The translations under genes were made by a program, and so were the position numbers. A stretch of 64,000 bases of DNA from the NCBI GenBank assembly GCA_022478985.1, contig JAKSZP010012185.1, positions 1 to 64,000 on the forward strand. Reading direction: 5' to 3'. Position 1 is the first letter of the stretch; every line of letters starts with the position of its first letter. The notes below the pieces were generated by a model that was given only the letters and a program-made list of their open reading frames with translations, searched no databases and was not told the DNA's origin. Below, piece by piece: positions 20,161 to 32,052 of the stretch. This stretch comes from Massospora cicadina. Lineage: Eukaryota; Entomophthoromycota; Entomophthoromycetes; Entomophthorales; Entomophthoraceae.

Positions 20161-20567
20161 TAGTTAAAGCTAATATTGCAATTGTAAGTAAAATTAAAAA
20201 AACGATGGGCTAACATAGTAATAAATATAAATTTAAGAATTTTGTCTATATATAAAAGGGATGTTGGTATATTCCCAAGGTAATTGGTTTAAATATACCA
20301 AATCATTACCTCACAGACATGTTTATCTACTTTCAATTCTCCATTTTCCATTCCATTAAAGTGAGCCAATATTTGAGAGCTCCAATAGATCAAACGTTCA
20401 TATTTCCTAATTGGCTTGAAGCTAATATTGAATTGATATCTATCTTGGTCTAAGCACTGAGTTAATCTAAATCCAAGCATCAACTTTTTGAATAGGGTTT
20501 GCTTCTTATTCCCCAATATCACACTTTATAAAAATGTATAAAAATTAACCTTTTAAGGTTTATTATT
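20161..20567. other. AT-rich stretch without a recognisable gene, ending in a (TTA)n run
   Basis: No gene is recognisable. TCTATATATAAAAGGGATG at 20,248 looks like a Helitron 5' end, but the base before it is G, not A. The run of TTA units ending at 20,580 is the target of the LINE. Confidence 0.4.
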
Positions 20568-20583
20568 ATTATTATTATTACAA

Positions 20584-23567
20584 TTTTCATCGTGAGTGGA
20601 AGAGGCAACTTTGGCAAAATCGTTTGTTACACCATTTTGCGTGGACCCCATTTCCACATGAGCAACTTTCAAAGAGGACACCATCTGCCACTATCACCAT
20701 CTCTCCTCTAGACGCTCACGAGCCACATTGGCAGTTATCTCGCGCGCTCTGGCAGAATTGGCTCACTTGGAGTCCAATATCCCAGCCACAGGATACAGCC
20801 CTGCATGGGGCCAGAAGTGGGTGGAGGCAGCCTCCCACCTCAACGCACTCAAAAGGCAACACAAACATCAAGTTTATGTCCAATACAGGGCCACATGCAT
20901 CACTAAAGGCGACAAGTGCACTGCATACTTCTTTAAAAATTTTTTTGCACCAAGCCAGAGCATGGCCTGCACACAGGTGCAAAGATTGGATAATTCCATT
21001 GTGGACATACCAGCCAAAGTGGCAATCGAAATGCAAAAATATTACTCCAAGTTATACCAAGCTGATCAATTCAGCCAGCCGAAATGGCAGAATTTCTTGA
21101 CCGAGCTCATATCCGCACCATTTTCAGATACCCAGAAATAATGAATTTAATTACTCCAAACGAATTATGGACAGCCATTTGTGGTGCGCCTAACTGAAAA
21201 TGCCCAGGCCCAGATGGCATTCCATATGAGTTCTACAAAAAATATTTCAATTATATCCCCATTGCTGCTAGCCTCACTTAACCAAAGCCTATTGGAAATG
21301 CGCCTTCTACCAGGAGGACATGAGGCCTTTACAGTCACACTCTTCAAGAAAGGGGATAAGCTTGACTTAGCCAACTGGCGCCCCATTTCTCTAACAAACA
21401 CAGACACCAAAATTTTAACAAAAATCATGGCTAACCGTTTAGGGACTGTAGCATCTGCCACCATCTCCCCAGAGCAGTTTGGTTTCATCCCCAGAAGGTC
21501 GATTTGGGATAATGTGCACTACGTGGCTAATGCATGTCAATCCACAGCCTCTGGGGCACTGGTATTCTTGGACCAACAAAAGGCCTATGATAGAGTAAAC
21601 TGGGAATACCTAAGGGCCTGCCTCCATCAATTCCGCCTACCCCCCCGCTTCATCAACTGGGTGATGCTTCTCACAGAACCTGCAACAATGGCAGTGCGTG
21701 GCCCAGGCTTCCTAACGGAAGTAGTTCGACCTCAAAGGGGCTTGTGACAAGGGGACCCCCTCAGCCCACTCTTATACAACTTCAGCCTTGACCCACTACT
21801 GCGAAATGTGAATGCCCAACTCACTGGGGTCCATGTGCCAGGCCAAACCCCAGTCAAGATGATGGCATTTGCAGATGACTACATGGTGGGAATGTCTAAT
21901 AACAAAGATGCATGCGCGCTTGAAGCCCTCATCCAGGAATATTCCCGGGTAAGCAACGTGGCACTGAACGTCTCCAAAACTGAAATCATCCTCCTTGGTC
22001 AGTTTCAGAACTGCTGGGCCCCAGCAATTAGTTCCCAACCCGGCCCATCTGCTCGCCCACGTCCACGCCTTACTAACTCAACACACACCGCTCCACTGGT
22101 GCTCCCCTTCATGCCACGTCCTACCATAGGACTGGTGCGCCATCTGGGCGTGTGGATGGAGGCAGGCGGATATGCGTCAGCAGTAATGGAGTGCCATATA
22201 CTGGACAACGTGATGAAGCGAATTGCCTCTCTCTAAGCCCACCCTACTACCCTCACTGGCAGGGTTGTTCTTGCCAACTCTATGCTCCTATCTAAAGTCT
22301 GGTTCGGAGCCCATGCCATCCCCTTCTCCCCAAGCTTCTTCAAATCCCTGTATGCTTTGCTGCAAGGATGGCTTTGGTCAGGCCGCCCTCCACCAGTACG
22401 GCTAGAGGTCAAGTTTGGCCCTCATCATCAAGGTGGCATGGGCCTGCTTGACTTCAAAGCCCATGCTGCCAAGATCCTGGGCACCTGGATCGCGGCCGTC
22501 ACTGCTCCTACACTCCCATCCCAACACTGGTCCCGTGCAGCCTGCTCCAACTTCTCCCAAGCCTTGGGCCTCATCAATCCATCAAACCCCCACTCCCTGA
22601 TGAAATACCTTGCATCGCACACATTGGCCACAGGTCCTCACGGGGACTAAAACCCACTACAAACGAATCCTACTCTCCATGTGAAGCGCAGAGTGGAGAA
22701 TTCATATTAGTGGACATACAACCCAAAGAGGCCGCCCCTCTCCTCAGTTCACACAAGAGGTATAGGGGCTACCCATCCATAATGGCGTGATCCCCATTCA
22801 ACCCCATGTCCTATCCAGGGTGGACTACCTGGACATGATGGACATCCTTTATTCCAATGAGACCCAAAAGACTATCTGGAAATACGCACACCATCCTCTG
22901 TTGCAGCCTCAAGTCTGCTCCCATGTGTGGCGCTGCCTGAGGCGGGTATATTGTACAGCTGAGCGCTCTAACGCTTTACACTCATCCTGTGTCATGTGTG
23001 GCCAGTATGGAACGCTGTTCCACTGCCTGGAGAAGTGCCCCACCTCTAAAGTGATATGGCGCGAAGTTCAACATCTGCTGGGCCAGGATCAAATGCATCC
23101 CTTCAGTCTGTCAAGAGATATGTTTGCTGCATCAATGGCCTCCCCCCTTCCACCCTCCCTCTATGCTCTGGTGGTTGCAATCGCCACGTGAACTATCCAC
23201 ACGATTGTATTGGATGCCATCGCTGGCTCCATCCCCACCCTCCCAGAAGCTGTCCACAAATTCTGGTCTCATTTGGTGGACCACTTTCAAGCGTGGATGT
23301 TTGGATACCTCCCACCGCGTCACCGACAGCTGGTCTCCTCCTGGTTCCCAGTCTGGTTCATCAAATCAGACCCCTTCCTCCACACGTGCTCAATAGTGGC
23401 TACGGCCCCTTCACACGTTCTCCCCCTCCCCATAAGTGGCGATCCCACTGGCAACAAGAGATAGCATCGCTTCTCTGGGGTGCCTCCCCTGGTACTAAGT
23501 TTGTCTTTCCTGAGTCATATTCAGAAGTGTCCGTCCCATGGTCGGCCTTCCCCACAATAAATTAAAA
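20584..23567 (+). mobile_element. LINE (non-LTR retrotransposon), 5' truncated
   Basis: The 2,984-bp element is flanked by perfect copies of ATTATTATTATTACAA (20,568-20,583 and 23,568-23,583). Its 3' end is CACAATAAATTAAAA. It lacks the 5' region and the endonuclease domain, as is usual for incomplete target-primed reverse transcription. It is clearly GC-richer than its flanks and retains many CpG dinucleotides, so it is younger than most neighbours. The reverse transcriptase motifs resemble the L1/Tx1 type, though I cannot fix the clade by eye. Confidence 0.9.
20728..23464 (+). pseudogene. LINE ORF2: reverse transcriptase and C-terminal zinc region
   Basis: One frame runs from about 20,728 to 22,650, broken by a stop or gap between 21,141 and 21,181, a TGA at 21,745 and a TAA at 22,234. 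It carries the fingers motif (FKKGDKLDLANWRPISLTN), GFIPRRSIWDNV, the first catalytic Asp (LDQQKAYDRVNW) and GDPLSPLLYN. The active site FADDYMVG lies near 21,868. A frameshift after 22,650 moves the rest to another frame (22,787-23,191, then past a TGA to 23,464). That part holds a Cys/His cluster C-VM-C...H-X4-C of the type found after LINE polymerases (SCVMCGQYG, FHCLEKC). The protein would nick and reverse transcribe at target DNA, but the endonuclease part is missing. Confidence 0.85.
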
Positions 23568-23599
23568 ATTATTATTATTACAAGTAATTAAAAACCTTC

Positions 23600-24181
23600 T
23601 CCTGAATCAAGTTGATGGTGTTTAGGTGCAAAAATGCACTATTGAGCATCTTTACAAAACCTAAAATCCAACACCAAACATTAAATACTGGAAATTATTT
23701 GAAATGCCATCCAAAAAATTCAATTATTGGAAGATCAACCAGACATGCATGGCAACTTTCAGCCAGTAAAGATGCTGAAACATCTGAAGAGCGAGATGCA
23801 TGACAGAAAACTGAAAAGATCAGAGCCTTTACTTCAAGAGCTGCTGAAACATCTGAAGAGCTAGATGCACTTTAAAAACCTGCTAGTGTGAGCTTTTACT
23901 TTAAAAGCTGCTGAAACATCTCAACAGCATGATGTATGAGCTGCAGATCTTTGAGCAAGAGCTTCTGCTTTAAGAGCTGCTACAACACCTAAAGATCAAA
24001 GCATGACATGAAGCTAAATGCTCACAGCAGACTCATCAAGAATGAGAATTGATCTTAAGAAATCAGCGTTCAAATATGATACAGCCTGTGATTACAAAAT
24101 GCATTGTGATGTTGTCATTGGTCCAATGCCTACATTGCGCTTACATTGTCATGCTTTGAAGTTTCAGAAAGAAATGCCTGG
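23600..24181 (+). pseudogene. Helitron Rep-helicase gene, N-terminal part
   Basis: From 23,770 the sequence encodes short repeats around AETSEERDA, AAETSEELDA and AAETSQQHD, then a decayed RAATTPKD. Arg- and Glu-rich repeats of this kind occur at the start of many animal-type Helitron proteins. The frame continues through CDYKMHCDVVIG, CHALKFQKEMPG (24,075-24,181), a Cys/His-rich piece typical of the family. E2 is inserted exactly here. Joining 24,181 to 36,085 restores a frame reading EMPGMCC. The first exon-like part upstream of 23,700 is not clear. The protein would start rolling-circle transposition. Confidence 0.7.
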
Positions 24182-24850
24182 TGTAACAGGTCAGGCTGCA
24201 CTTGATCCAAACATGGCTTTGATAGGAAAGGCTTAGATAGGAGAAAAGTGTCAGAGGATGATTCAAAAAATTCAGAGTGGTGTGTGTCAGATGGGGAGTT
24301 GTGCAATCAAGGGTGAGAGAATTGATGTTCTGAGACTGAGATGCATATGAGAGAATATGACGTCAGGGTTATGAATGTCATGGATGATGATCTGGTGGAG
24401 TGAAGTCTTTGCAAGTGATGTGTTGGATGGTGTTCAAGAGATCCTAGCATAGGAGGGAGCTTATTACAAAACTAGCAGAGTGCTATTTACTAGGGGATGG
24501 TTGGGGCCTGAATGGCTAGTTGCGTCTTTTAAGAAGAATCAGAAATTTTAAATGAATTGCTTGCCATTATAAATCTGATTTTATTAAACTTGTATTATTG
24601 CATCAAAGTGATGATCTCAACTAGTGAGCTTGGCGTGGCGTTGGCGTCATTCTCAACCCTCTCATGGAGCCAGACCCCGCTGTTGATGTGCAGCGTTGTG
24701 GGAACAGTGGTGCAGGAATATGTGGCAATGACAAGGCAGGTTGGAGGGTTTGGGGATGGGCTTCTGCGGGCCTGTCCTTAGTTTGGTCAGCAACATGGCT
24801 CTTACTACCCAATTCTTTCATGGCATATTGGTGCAAGCCCACCTGTTACA
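24182..24850 (+). repeat. E2 5' LTR
   Basis: 669 bp from TGTAACAGG to CCTGTTACA. It is alike to 35,377-36,079 throughout, for example TGAGCTTGGCGTGGCGTTGG. A TTTTATTAAA-type stretch near 24,580 may serve 3' end formation. The following TTAGATGCAAC may be a decayed primer-binding site. Confidence 0.85.
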
Positions 24851-24854
24851 TTAG

Positions 24855-25790
24855 ATGCAACTCAAATACATTTTGTCAGTCTTTTGGGGGCCACAAGAAG
24901 AGGTGGTGGCCCCAGAAGGGGATAAATGGTATTGCCATATATTGATAGTGGTGATGGTGAGTTTCTCATTGACAACCATGATAAGAGAGGTGGTTCAGAT
25001 ATGTGGTGCAAGACCTGTGGAGGTGGTAGAAAGCCATGTAATATCTAAATCTTCAAAAGGTCGGGCAGCATTGCCCAGGGAAGCTTTGGATAAAATTTAT
25101 CAGGTGGTGTCACAAGTTCGGTTTCAGTTTCAGGCACAGTTGGTTCAAACGACAGGAGGAGAGTCCCCTTTCTTACTTCAAATTGCACAAATGGTGGAGG
25201 CATTACCATCAGACCTGGTGAGGTGGGTGCAAGAACTAAATGAGGAGCAAGGTTGTCTTCCAGGTTCCATGGATGAGTGTGTAGATTGAATCAATCAGGC
25301 CGCCTGGCCAGATAAGGCACAGGATAAGGCATAGTTGGCTTTGTTGACGGTAAGCCAGAGACATGGATTATTTGAAGAATATGTGCAGTTTTTTCAAACT
25401 TTAGCAAAAGAAGCACAAGTGTCAGATTCACAATCATTGCGAATGCTTTGACAGGGGTTGCAAGTGGATAGGTTGGCAGCTATGGCGGCTGCCAAAGTTT
25501 AGGGTATATTGGCTGAGGAAATTACGTTGGCAGTACAGGCTGAGAAACAATTGCCCTTGGCAAGAAACTGGTGGGAAAATTCCATGTCTCCAGGAAGGGG
25601 ACAGTCACCTGCAGTGGTTTGTAGAGGTCAAGGAGGTTGGCAGGGATCACCAAGAAATTTTGGAAATATCCATGGAGGGTTCTGCCAGGGAAACGTTGAG
25701 GAGTCAGGGAGAACAGGAGGTCAGGGACACGGAAAGAATAATGGTCCCAAACCTCTCTTACCTACAGATTTTCAAATTTGAGAATGCTTT
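24855..25790 (+). pseudogene. gag: E2 gag
   Basis: Open pieces at 24,855-25,289 and 25,509-25,781 lie in the gag position. The first holds a Gln/Val/Arg-rich helical segment (VSQVRFQFQAQL) and ALPSDLVRWVQELNEEQG. Several TGA and TAG stops follow. The end is Gly/Gln/Arg-rich (PGRGQSP, CRGQGGWQGSP), probably an RNA-binding tail. No zinc knuckle is visible. The assignment rests on position between the LTR and the protease. Confidence 0.6.
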
Positions 25791-26181
25791 GAAAATCAAG
25801 TCTACTTCTTCACTTTATCCTCAGTTATTTATTCTGGTGGAGTTATATTCGCAAGGTTGGAAGGAGAAGGTATTGGCTCTGGTGGATACAGGGGCTATGG
25901 AAAACTATGTGAAATTTGCCCTGGCAGAAATTTTGAAGTTGAAAATGCAGAAGGGTCCTGAGGTGGTGTTTGCTGACATGTCGAGGAGGGCTCCCTTATG
26001 GCGTTTGAAGACCTGGGTAGTTGTTTGGCAGAACTTTTTTTGGTTCAAAGAGAGTTTCTGCGCAATAAGGAATCTGGCCCATCCTGTGGTATTGGGGATG
26101 CGATGGTGGCATCAGTTCCAGCCCCAGGTTGATTTGCCATTTAATATAATTACTTTAAAAAACTTTGGACGAGGGCTCTGA
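25660..26181 (+). pseudogene. E2 aspartic protease
   Basis: An open frame of 173 residues carries ALVDTGAMENYV near 25,880, with the D-T-G active site intact. It is followed about 70 residues later by HPVVLGMRWWHQFQPQVD, the usual 'LGxxWL' type flap-end of gypsy proteases. This is one of the few catalytic motifs in the window that is still complete. Its frame runs past the start of the domain into the gag region and ends 80 bases before reverse transcriptase. Confidence 0.8.
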
Positions 26182-26259
26182 TGAGGTGAAAGATGGTGGT
26201 TGGAAGTGATGTTCCAAATAGATTCTGAAATATGAATTAAATGCAGGAGAAAGTTACCA

Positions 26260-27100
26260 GCTAAATAAGTGTGACTTTGTGGGTGGTTTTGGTCCTATAG
26301 GGAACTCACCTTTTTTCCCTACTGGTTCTTTTGCATTTTCATTCCAGTTTAAGGAGGGGTCAGAGCTTCCCCAGGGATGTCCAGTATACTCTCTTAACCA
26401 ATGAGCAAAAGGAGAATTGGAAGGCCATGTGAAATCAATGTTAGACAAAGGATTGATTGAGCCTTCTAAGTTGTCAGTTGTGTCTCCTGTATTACTGGTG
26501 CCAAAAGTAAGTGGTAAACTATACCCGTGTGTAAATTTCTGATGCCTGAACGTAGTCACTGAGCATGATCTGTATCTGATGCCTTTGGTGGAGTATATTC
26601 TCCCAAAGGTTACCAGTTGCACCATTTTTACAAAGTTAGATCTTATGGATGCATTTAATCAGGTACTGGTAAGACTGAAACATCAAAAATATACTGCATT
26701 TAAGTGTCACTTGGAGGTGTTTTATTATTGCGTGATGCCGTTTTGTCTTAGAGATGCCCTACCGGTGTTTTAGCGAATAATCAATCATATCCTTGGAGGA
26801 ATAATTGGTTGATGCTGTGCTACCTATATGGATGATATCTTGGTGTTTTCATGGTCTCAAGAGGATCATGTCCTAAATGTCTGGGAAGTTCCAGGGGCAA
26901 TTGGTTGGATGGGTCTGAGATTGTAACCTTACAAGTGTAAATTCAATCAGAGTTTGGTGAAATTTTTAGGCAACTTTGTGTTCTAGAATGGTTTGGGAGT
27001 ATGTCCAGATAAACTGCATGCGGTATGAGCATGAAAGGCCCATATTGATCAAATAGGGGTGCACAGTTTTTTTTGGGAACATTAAACTTACTATGATGGT
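26260..27100 (+). pseudogene. E2 reverse transcriptase
   Basis: Read across stops, the order is LDKGLIEPSKLSVVSPVLLV, GKLYPCVNF, then FTKLDLMDAFNQV (26,625-26,665) with the first catalytic Asp. After that come FCLRDALPVF and the active site TYMDDILVFS at about 26,822-26,850. The YMDD motif is intact. Stops are mostly TGA with a few TAG. The thumb and connection follow up to 27,100. Confidence 0.8.
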
Positions 27101-27179
27101 TTGTGAGAAATTTATCCCAAATGGCCTTACCACTTATGCGTCTAACACAGGATGTTCCATTCATGTGGGGAAGAAAAAG

Positions 27180-27536
27180 GAGCAGGCATTCAAATTTTTA
27201 AACTATAAGTTACTTATGGCGCCTGTATTGGCCCATCCAGATACCAGGAAGCCATTCATGGTAGAAACTGATGCTTCAAATTATGCTGTAAGTGCAGTGT
27301 TACTACGTGAGGGGGAAGATGGGCTCAAACAACCCGCGTGTTATTTTAGCTGCAAGATGATCCCCTCAAAAACTAATTATCTGATATATGATAAAGAACT
27401 GCTGGTGGTGATGGTGGCCTTGCAGGAATGGCAGAACCACCTGCTTTATACCCAACAACCTTTTTTGTTCAAACGGACCATAGAGCTTTGAAATATTATC
27501 AAAATAAGGAAGATGGACCAGCGGCAAGCCAGATGG
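27180..27536 (+). pseudogene. E2 RNase H, first part
   Basis: FMVETDASNYAVSAVLL (27,255-27,305) holds the first Asp, then CKMIPSKTNYLIYDKELLVVM with the Glu. The domain is cut by N1 at 27,536. It resumes at 33,778 with HMELAQYKFWVE and, after a TAA, NILTDWLSWYAG. Joining the flanks gives the family motif RQARWHMELAQYKF without a frame change. Confidence 0.8.
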
Positions 27537-28296
27537 TGTAGGAATCCAGCTTTTGGGGTGCTCACTGGTGCTAACGCCACTGGATCTCACAAAGATTTTA
27601 ATAAAAATAAAAATGAGCGCTACTAAAAAATTGGGTTTTTTTATAGATTTATTAGGAGTGCGGGGGTAAAGTTAAATGTGTTCCCTCTCAATTTTTGACC
27701 AAACAGTATTTAAACTGTTTTGAGGGTTTGGGGAAATTTGAGAATAGTTTTGGAATATCTTAGTGGCTTCCAAATTAGGAATTATGGTAGGTGCTCCTAT
27801 CAGATCTGGGAAAAATGATTTACTTCTATGGGAAACTGATAGATGGGGTTTTGGGGCAGCACAAACCCAAGTGGTAAGGTCTTGATGAACTTCAGCCAAT
27901 CACCACTAGCTAAAGTATTTTCACCTTGGGGGACCCCGCCCCCTATAAAAGGGGGTGAGCCCCACATAGGTGCGTTGAGGGACTTGGTGATGGTGGGGGA
28001 GTACCTTCCGCTGGTTGCCCCAAAATTTGTCATGTGGTCAGAGTAATCTGATCATTCAATTTTTTCATTTGGTGCATGTGTAGAAGTCAAAATGGTGTTA
28101 CCACAATTAACAGGGTTCCATTGAGAATTGGCCACTGATCCTTTGGCCAATTTTCCACAAGATTTTCATTAATGTTGTTATTATAAAAATTGCCTTTGGG
28201 TTTATCAAAACTCATAAATGGCCAAAGTTTCCTTGTTTTGGCTGAATTTGACCCAAGACATTCTTCCTCTGCAGCTGAGAGGGCAAATGTCTGACA
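27537..28296 (-). repeat. N1 3' LTR
   Basis: 760 bp. On the minus strand it starts TGTCAGAC and ends TGGATTCC-TACA. It holds CCCCCTATAAAAGGGGG at about 27,943-27,959 (plus strand), a TATA-like core in an inverted C5/G5 repeat. AATAAA occurs on the element strand near 27,650. Confidence 0.85.
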
Positions 28297-28299
28297 TCA

Positions 28300-29290
28300 C
28301 CACCCTCAAGAATGGTGGGGGAAAATAAAGCCAAAGGAAGTGGACATATACTTAGTTGATGGTGATCCAGTAGCTAGCAATTTTATAGAATAATCATTAC
28401 CTCTTTTGTAGTAATAGTGAAATGGCCCTCTCAAATTGATCCAAGTTTGCTGCTTCTAGGAGTGATGCAGTTATGGTAGTATAATACCATATCCGATACA
28501 TGGAATGTAGGCAGGGGAGTTCTAAGCTCATTGACAGCCTTTCCTTCTGTATTCACCGTTTTTGTGAAGTTATTCATAGTCTCAGCTTGGAGTAAAATGA
28601 TACGGTAAGCCAACCTTCTCATAGATCTCTCAGGCTCCTCAACTTGAGAGGAGAATACATCTTTTGCTAAAAGAGCAGGGATTCCAGGTTCCCACCCATA
28701 AAAGACCCAAAATGGAGACATTAAGATCTGATAACAGCTAATCTGGTAAGCCATCAGAGCACTGGTTAGGTAATGATCCCAGTGAAGTGGATCAGACAAG
28801 GACATTTTTTGTAAAATGGAAACAAGATTCCATGTGCTCTTTCCACAGTCCCATTTGTAGAGGGATTGTATGGAGCTGAGAAAAGCTATTGGGCTCTTAT
28901 TGTTGTAGCCAGGATTTTAACCACTCTGGAAGTGAAGTTTTTTCCATTATCACAGAGTAACACTTGGAGATAGCCATGTCAAGAGAAAATGTTTTGATGT
29001 AAAAACGTGGCTGTGGCCTTAGACATTTGAGCAGGGAGAACTACGGCTTTCACCCACTTTGTGAAATGATCAATAGCTACTAGGATAAATTTGTTTCCAA
29101 TAGTAGTCTGAGGAAGGGGACCTACTACATCCAAACTTATAGTGTGGAACGGTTGTTGAGGGTAGTGGGTTGATATTGATATCTAGTCTTGAAAAAGGAT
29201 TGCTTTTTACATGTAAGGCAAGCTTCCAAGACGTCAACAATAGATTCCATCCTTCCATCTCAATAGTACCAACATTTAATCCCCTCATAA
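28300..29290 (-). pseudogene. N1 integrase
   Basis: Pieces on the minus strand follow the integrase order. The core starts with VAIDHFTKWVKAV near 29,070-29,030. LLCDNGKNFTSRVVK follows near 28,970-28,930 and NGTVERAHG near 28,850, giving D, D and E. The C-terminal part is open at 28,431-28,805. Stops and at least two frameshifts lie between. It would join the cDNA to host DNA. Confidence 0.75.
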
Positions 29291-29639
29291 GTTTTCTTGG
29301 TCCCTCTATGATCCAGTGTGGAGTGGGCTTCTAAGATAGCAGGCACACGTTCCGAGGGCTAAAGTAAGTCAGCTATTTTGTCCCACCTGCTTATACAGCT
29401 TCCCATTATCTACTTTTGTGTTATGGAAGTGCCAAGCTAACATCTTCTGGACGGGCTCATCCTCATCCTCCCATTCATTGGAGGTCATTAATAAAGTCAT
29501 GCAACTGCTCCGCTTCACTGTTATCTAAATGAAGGACTGGCAGCCTCATCAATTTATCAACATTTAAGTGATGGGTCCCAGCATGGTGTTTGATTGCCAT
29601 ATCATAATGTTGAAGCTTTTAGAGCTCAGAGAGCTAGAC

Positions 29640-29945
29640 AGCTAGTAGGGTCATTCATGTTCTTTAACCACTTTAGGGAAGCATGGTCTGTAATCACAGT
29701 GAAGGCAGTCCCATATAAAAAGGGGAGGTAGTGCTTCACAGCTAACAAAACGGCAAGGCACTCCTTCTCAGTTACACTATAATTGCATTCCACTTTTGAT
29801 AGCATCTTGCTAAAATAGGATACTGGATGATCTATACCATTTTCATCTAATTGGGCTAAGATGGCCCCAACGGCATAGTCTGAAGCGTTGGTAAACAGTA
29901 TAAATGGTTTATTTTAATCAGGGTGTCTCAGAATAGGACGTTGTT
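29640..29945 (-). pseudogene. N1 RNase H
   Basis: Read on the minus strand: LFTNASDYAVGAILAQ-like start near 29,910, HPVSYFSKMLSKVECNYSV near 29,830-29,775, KECLAVLLAVKHYLPFLYGT and TVITDHASLKWL near 29,690. The first Asp is Asn in this copy (AAC for the family GAT/GAC). The piece ends where the integrase zinc domain begins. Confidence 0.7.
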
Positions 29946-29999
29946 GTAGCAGTTGTATCAGCGTCTCAAAAGCGGCCTTCTGTTCAGCACCTCAATAGA

Positions 30000-30780
30000 A
30001 AGGGGTGTTCTTTGTTAATAAGCGAACAAGAGGTTTGCTGAGCTGGGCAAACTTAGATATAAGCTGATGATGATGCCCCATCATCTCTAGGAATACTTGA
30101 ATATCCCATAGATTTTTAGAGGTAGGCATTTTTGAAACCGCTTCAAACTTATCTTGCATGGGTTAGATTCCTTCTTGAGAAATGGAATGCCCAAGGAAAT
30201 CCAATTTCTGTTGTTAAAAGGTACATTTTGAAGGCTTCAACTTATAGTTAACTTGCATAATTTTTGAAACACCTCCTTCAAATGATCAAGATGTTCATTA
30301 AAGGTTTGTGAAAGCACTGTGATATCATCAAGATATACAATGACATAAGTTAACTTCAGGTTCCACAAGATATGGTACATGGCCCGCTGAAAAGATGCAG
30401 GTGCGTTACACAACCCTTCAGTAATTGGGTTGGTTGGAAAAGACCCTCACTACAAATGAGAGCACATTTCTCCTGATCTTCAGGGGAAAGGTCCATTTGC
30501 CAATAGCCACTAGCCAAGCCCATGGCGGAGAAGAAGTTAGAGCTAGAGAGTTGGGCCAGGGCGTCATCAATACCGAGGATAGGATAACTATTCTTTCTTG
30601 TGAGATTATTCAATTTTAAGTAGTCATAACTATCCAATGACCTCCGTTTTTCTTTTTAATAAGCATTAGAGGAGAAGACCAAGGGCTTTGGGGAAGGAAC
30701 TAACAACCATGCATCTACCAATTGCTGAAGCTCCGTCCTCATTTGCTCTTCTTCCACATTTAACTTATGATAAGGTTTGG
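30000..30780 (-). pseudogene. N1 reverse transcriptase
   Basis: The open piece 30,356-30,637 holds LKLNNLTRKNSYPILGIDDA and NFFSAMGLASGYWQMDL. The family has Asp in SAMDLASGYWQ, so the first catalytic Asp is Gly here. The second motif, VYLDDIT, is intact near 30,312-30,332. Frameshifts separate these parts. The domain lies between the linker (30,782-31,066) and RNase H. Confidence 0.8.
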
Positions 30781-30781
30781 A

Positions 30782-31860
30782 TTAAATAGGGCGGGCATCA
30801 CTTACATCAATAGAGTGGTACCAGCCCTTCATGTGACCATAATCATTATCAGATTTAGAGAATATATCACTATAGTCATCAAGGAGAGTGTGAACTTTTT
30901 TAAGCTCATCTGGGGTCAGCTCATCTGAAATATGGACGTTAGGCAAGTTACACACCAGATTGTCCATTGGCAGGCCCATATCCATTATGGAACCAATGGA
31001 GTAAATTTGTTCAATGTTCTCCACAGGGACCAACAACCCTCTGCCAATCTCCTGGTGTTTTTTCAAACTATATTCTTGGAGGTGAGGTTCCCCAAAAGCA
31101 ACGTAGTGGGACTCTGATAGGCTGGGTCAAGAATGCTAGGCAATACCCAAGGCTATAAGGGACTAACGCCCTCAATACTAATGAGGTACAACAAACAGTG
31201 TCATGAGATTTGAAGCGTGACTTTCATGTCAACCACTCATCGTTCACCAGGCTTAATCATGACCTCATCTGCAGCATAGAACGGGATACCTTCCTTAGCA
31301 TCCACTGAATTGAGCAATTTCTTATTGTTGCACCCAGAAGTTGAGTAAGGCAGGGGTATAGCTGCAAAGGTATATTCAACCAGGCAAGAGTATTCATGCT
31401 TACTGGGTTCTTTATTTGATAAGACTAATGGGACTTCATAGTTGAGCAATGTTAGAAAATCTTGCTTCATATTAATTATAACTCCATACCCAATCATATA
31501 CTGAGTGCCAATGAGCATATAATATGCATTATTGTCCAAAGCTATAGCAGGGGCTGATAAAACAAGCTTTCCAATTCAAATGGGAAAGGAATAGTATGCC
31601 CTGATTGCACGGATATTATTTGGTCCAGTAGTTCCAAACTCTTGTGTGTACTCCAAGTCAGGTGCTAGCTTTATCTTCTTGATAAGCTTAGTAGAGATCA
31701 CATTAACAGGGGAGCCATTGTCCAGGATAGCTAGTATTTGGATTTTTTGTATGATCACTTCAACTGAAGTGAGCTTTCCTCTAAAGTTAGGTGATAAAGC
31801 TAAGACCTCCTTGGACCGGAAAGTGGAGGATAACTTTTTAGCAGTTAGGGTATTCATGAT
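30782..31860 (-). pseudogene. N1 protease and protease-polymerase linker
   Basis: The open piece 31,576-32,052 ends gag and holds AILDNGSPVNVISTKL near 31,730: the protease active site with D-N-G in place of D-T-G. E4 has LDTGSPVN at the same place. Two more open pieces (31,237-31,539 and 30,782-31,066) form the linker, the second with HISDELTPDELKKVHTLLD before reverse transcriptase. The protease is unlikely to work. Confidence 0.75.
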
Positions 31861-32052
31861 GGACTTTAAGGGATAAACCCTCTGAAGAGGGCGTATCAAG
31901 CTAGTTAAGAATTGATCACCGTCGCTGGCAGCATCAATAATTTTTGGACACTCTAGAATTTGGCTGAGGTAAGTTTCCTCAGGTATGGTAGACTCGTCTA
32001 CCCCTCCGCCGTTCAAATGATCAGGCACTTCTACTTCCACGGGAGCTCCCAA

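Noticed and set aside
20248..20270. A second Helitron 5' end (TCTATATATAAAAGGGATG)
   Set aside because: The preceding base is G rather than A, and no matching body or 3' end follows.
20716..21036. Minus-strand open frame of 106 residues
   Set aside because: It is the shadow of the LINE polymerase gene on the other strand.
22005..22208. Short minus-strand frames and Pro-rich plus-strand frames in the LINE
   Set aside because: They are shadows of the polymerase frame, favoured by the GC-rich sequence.
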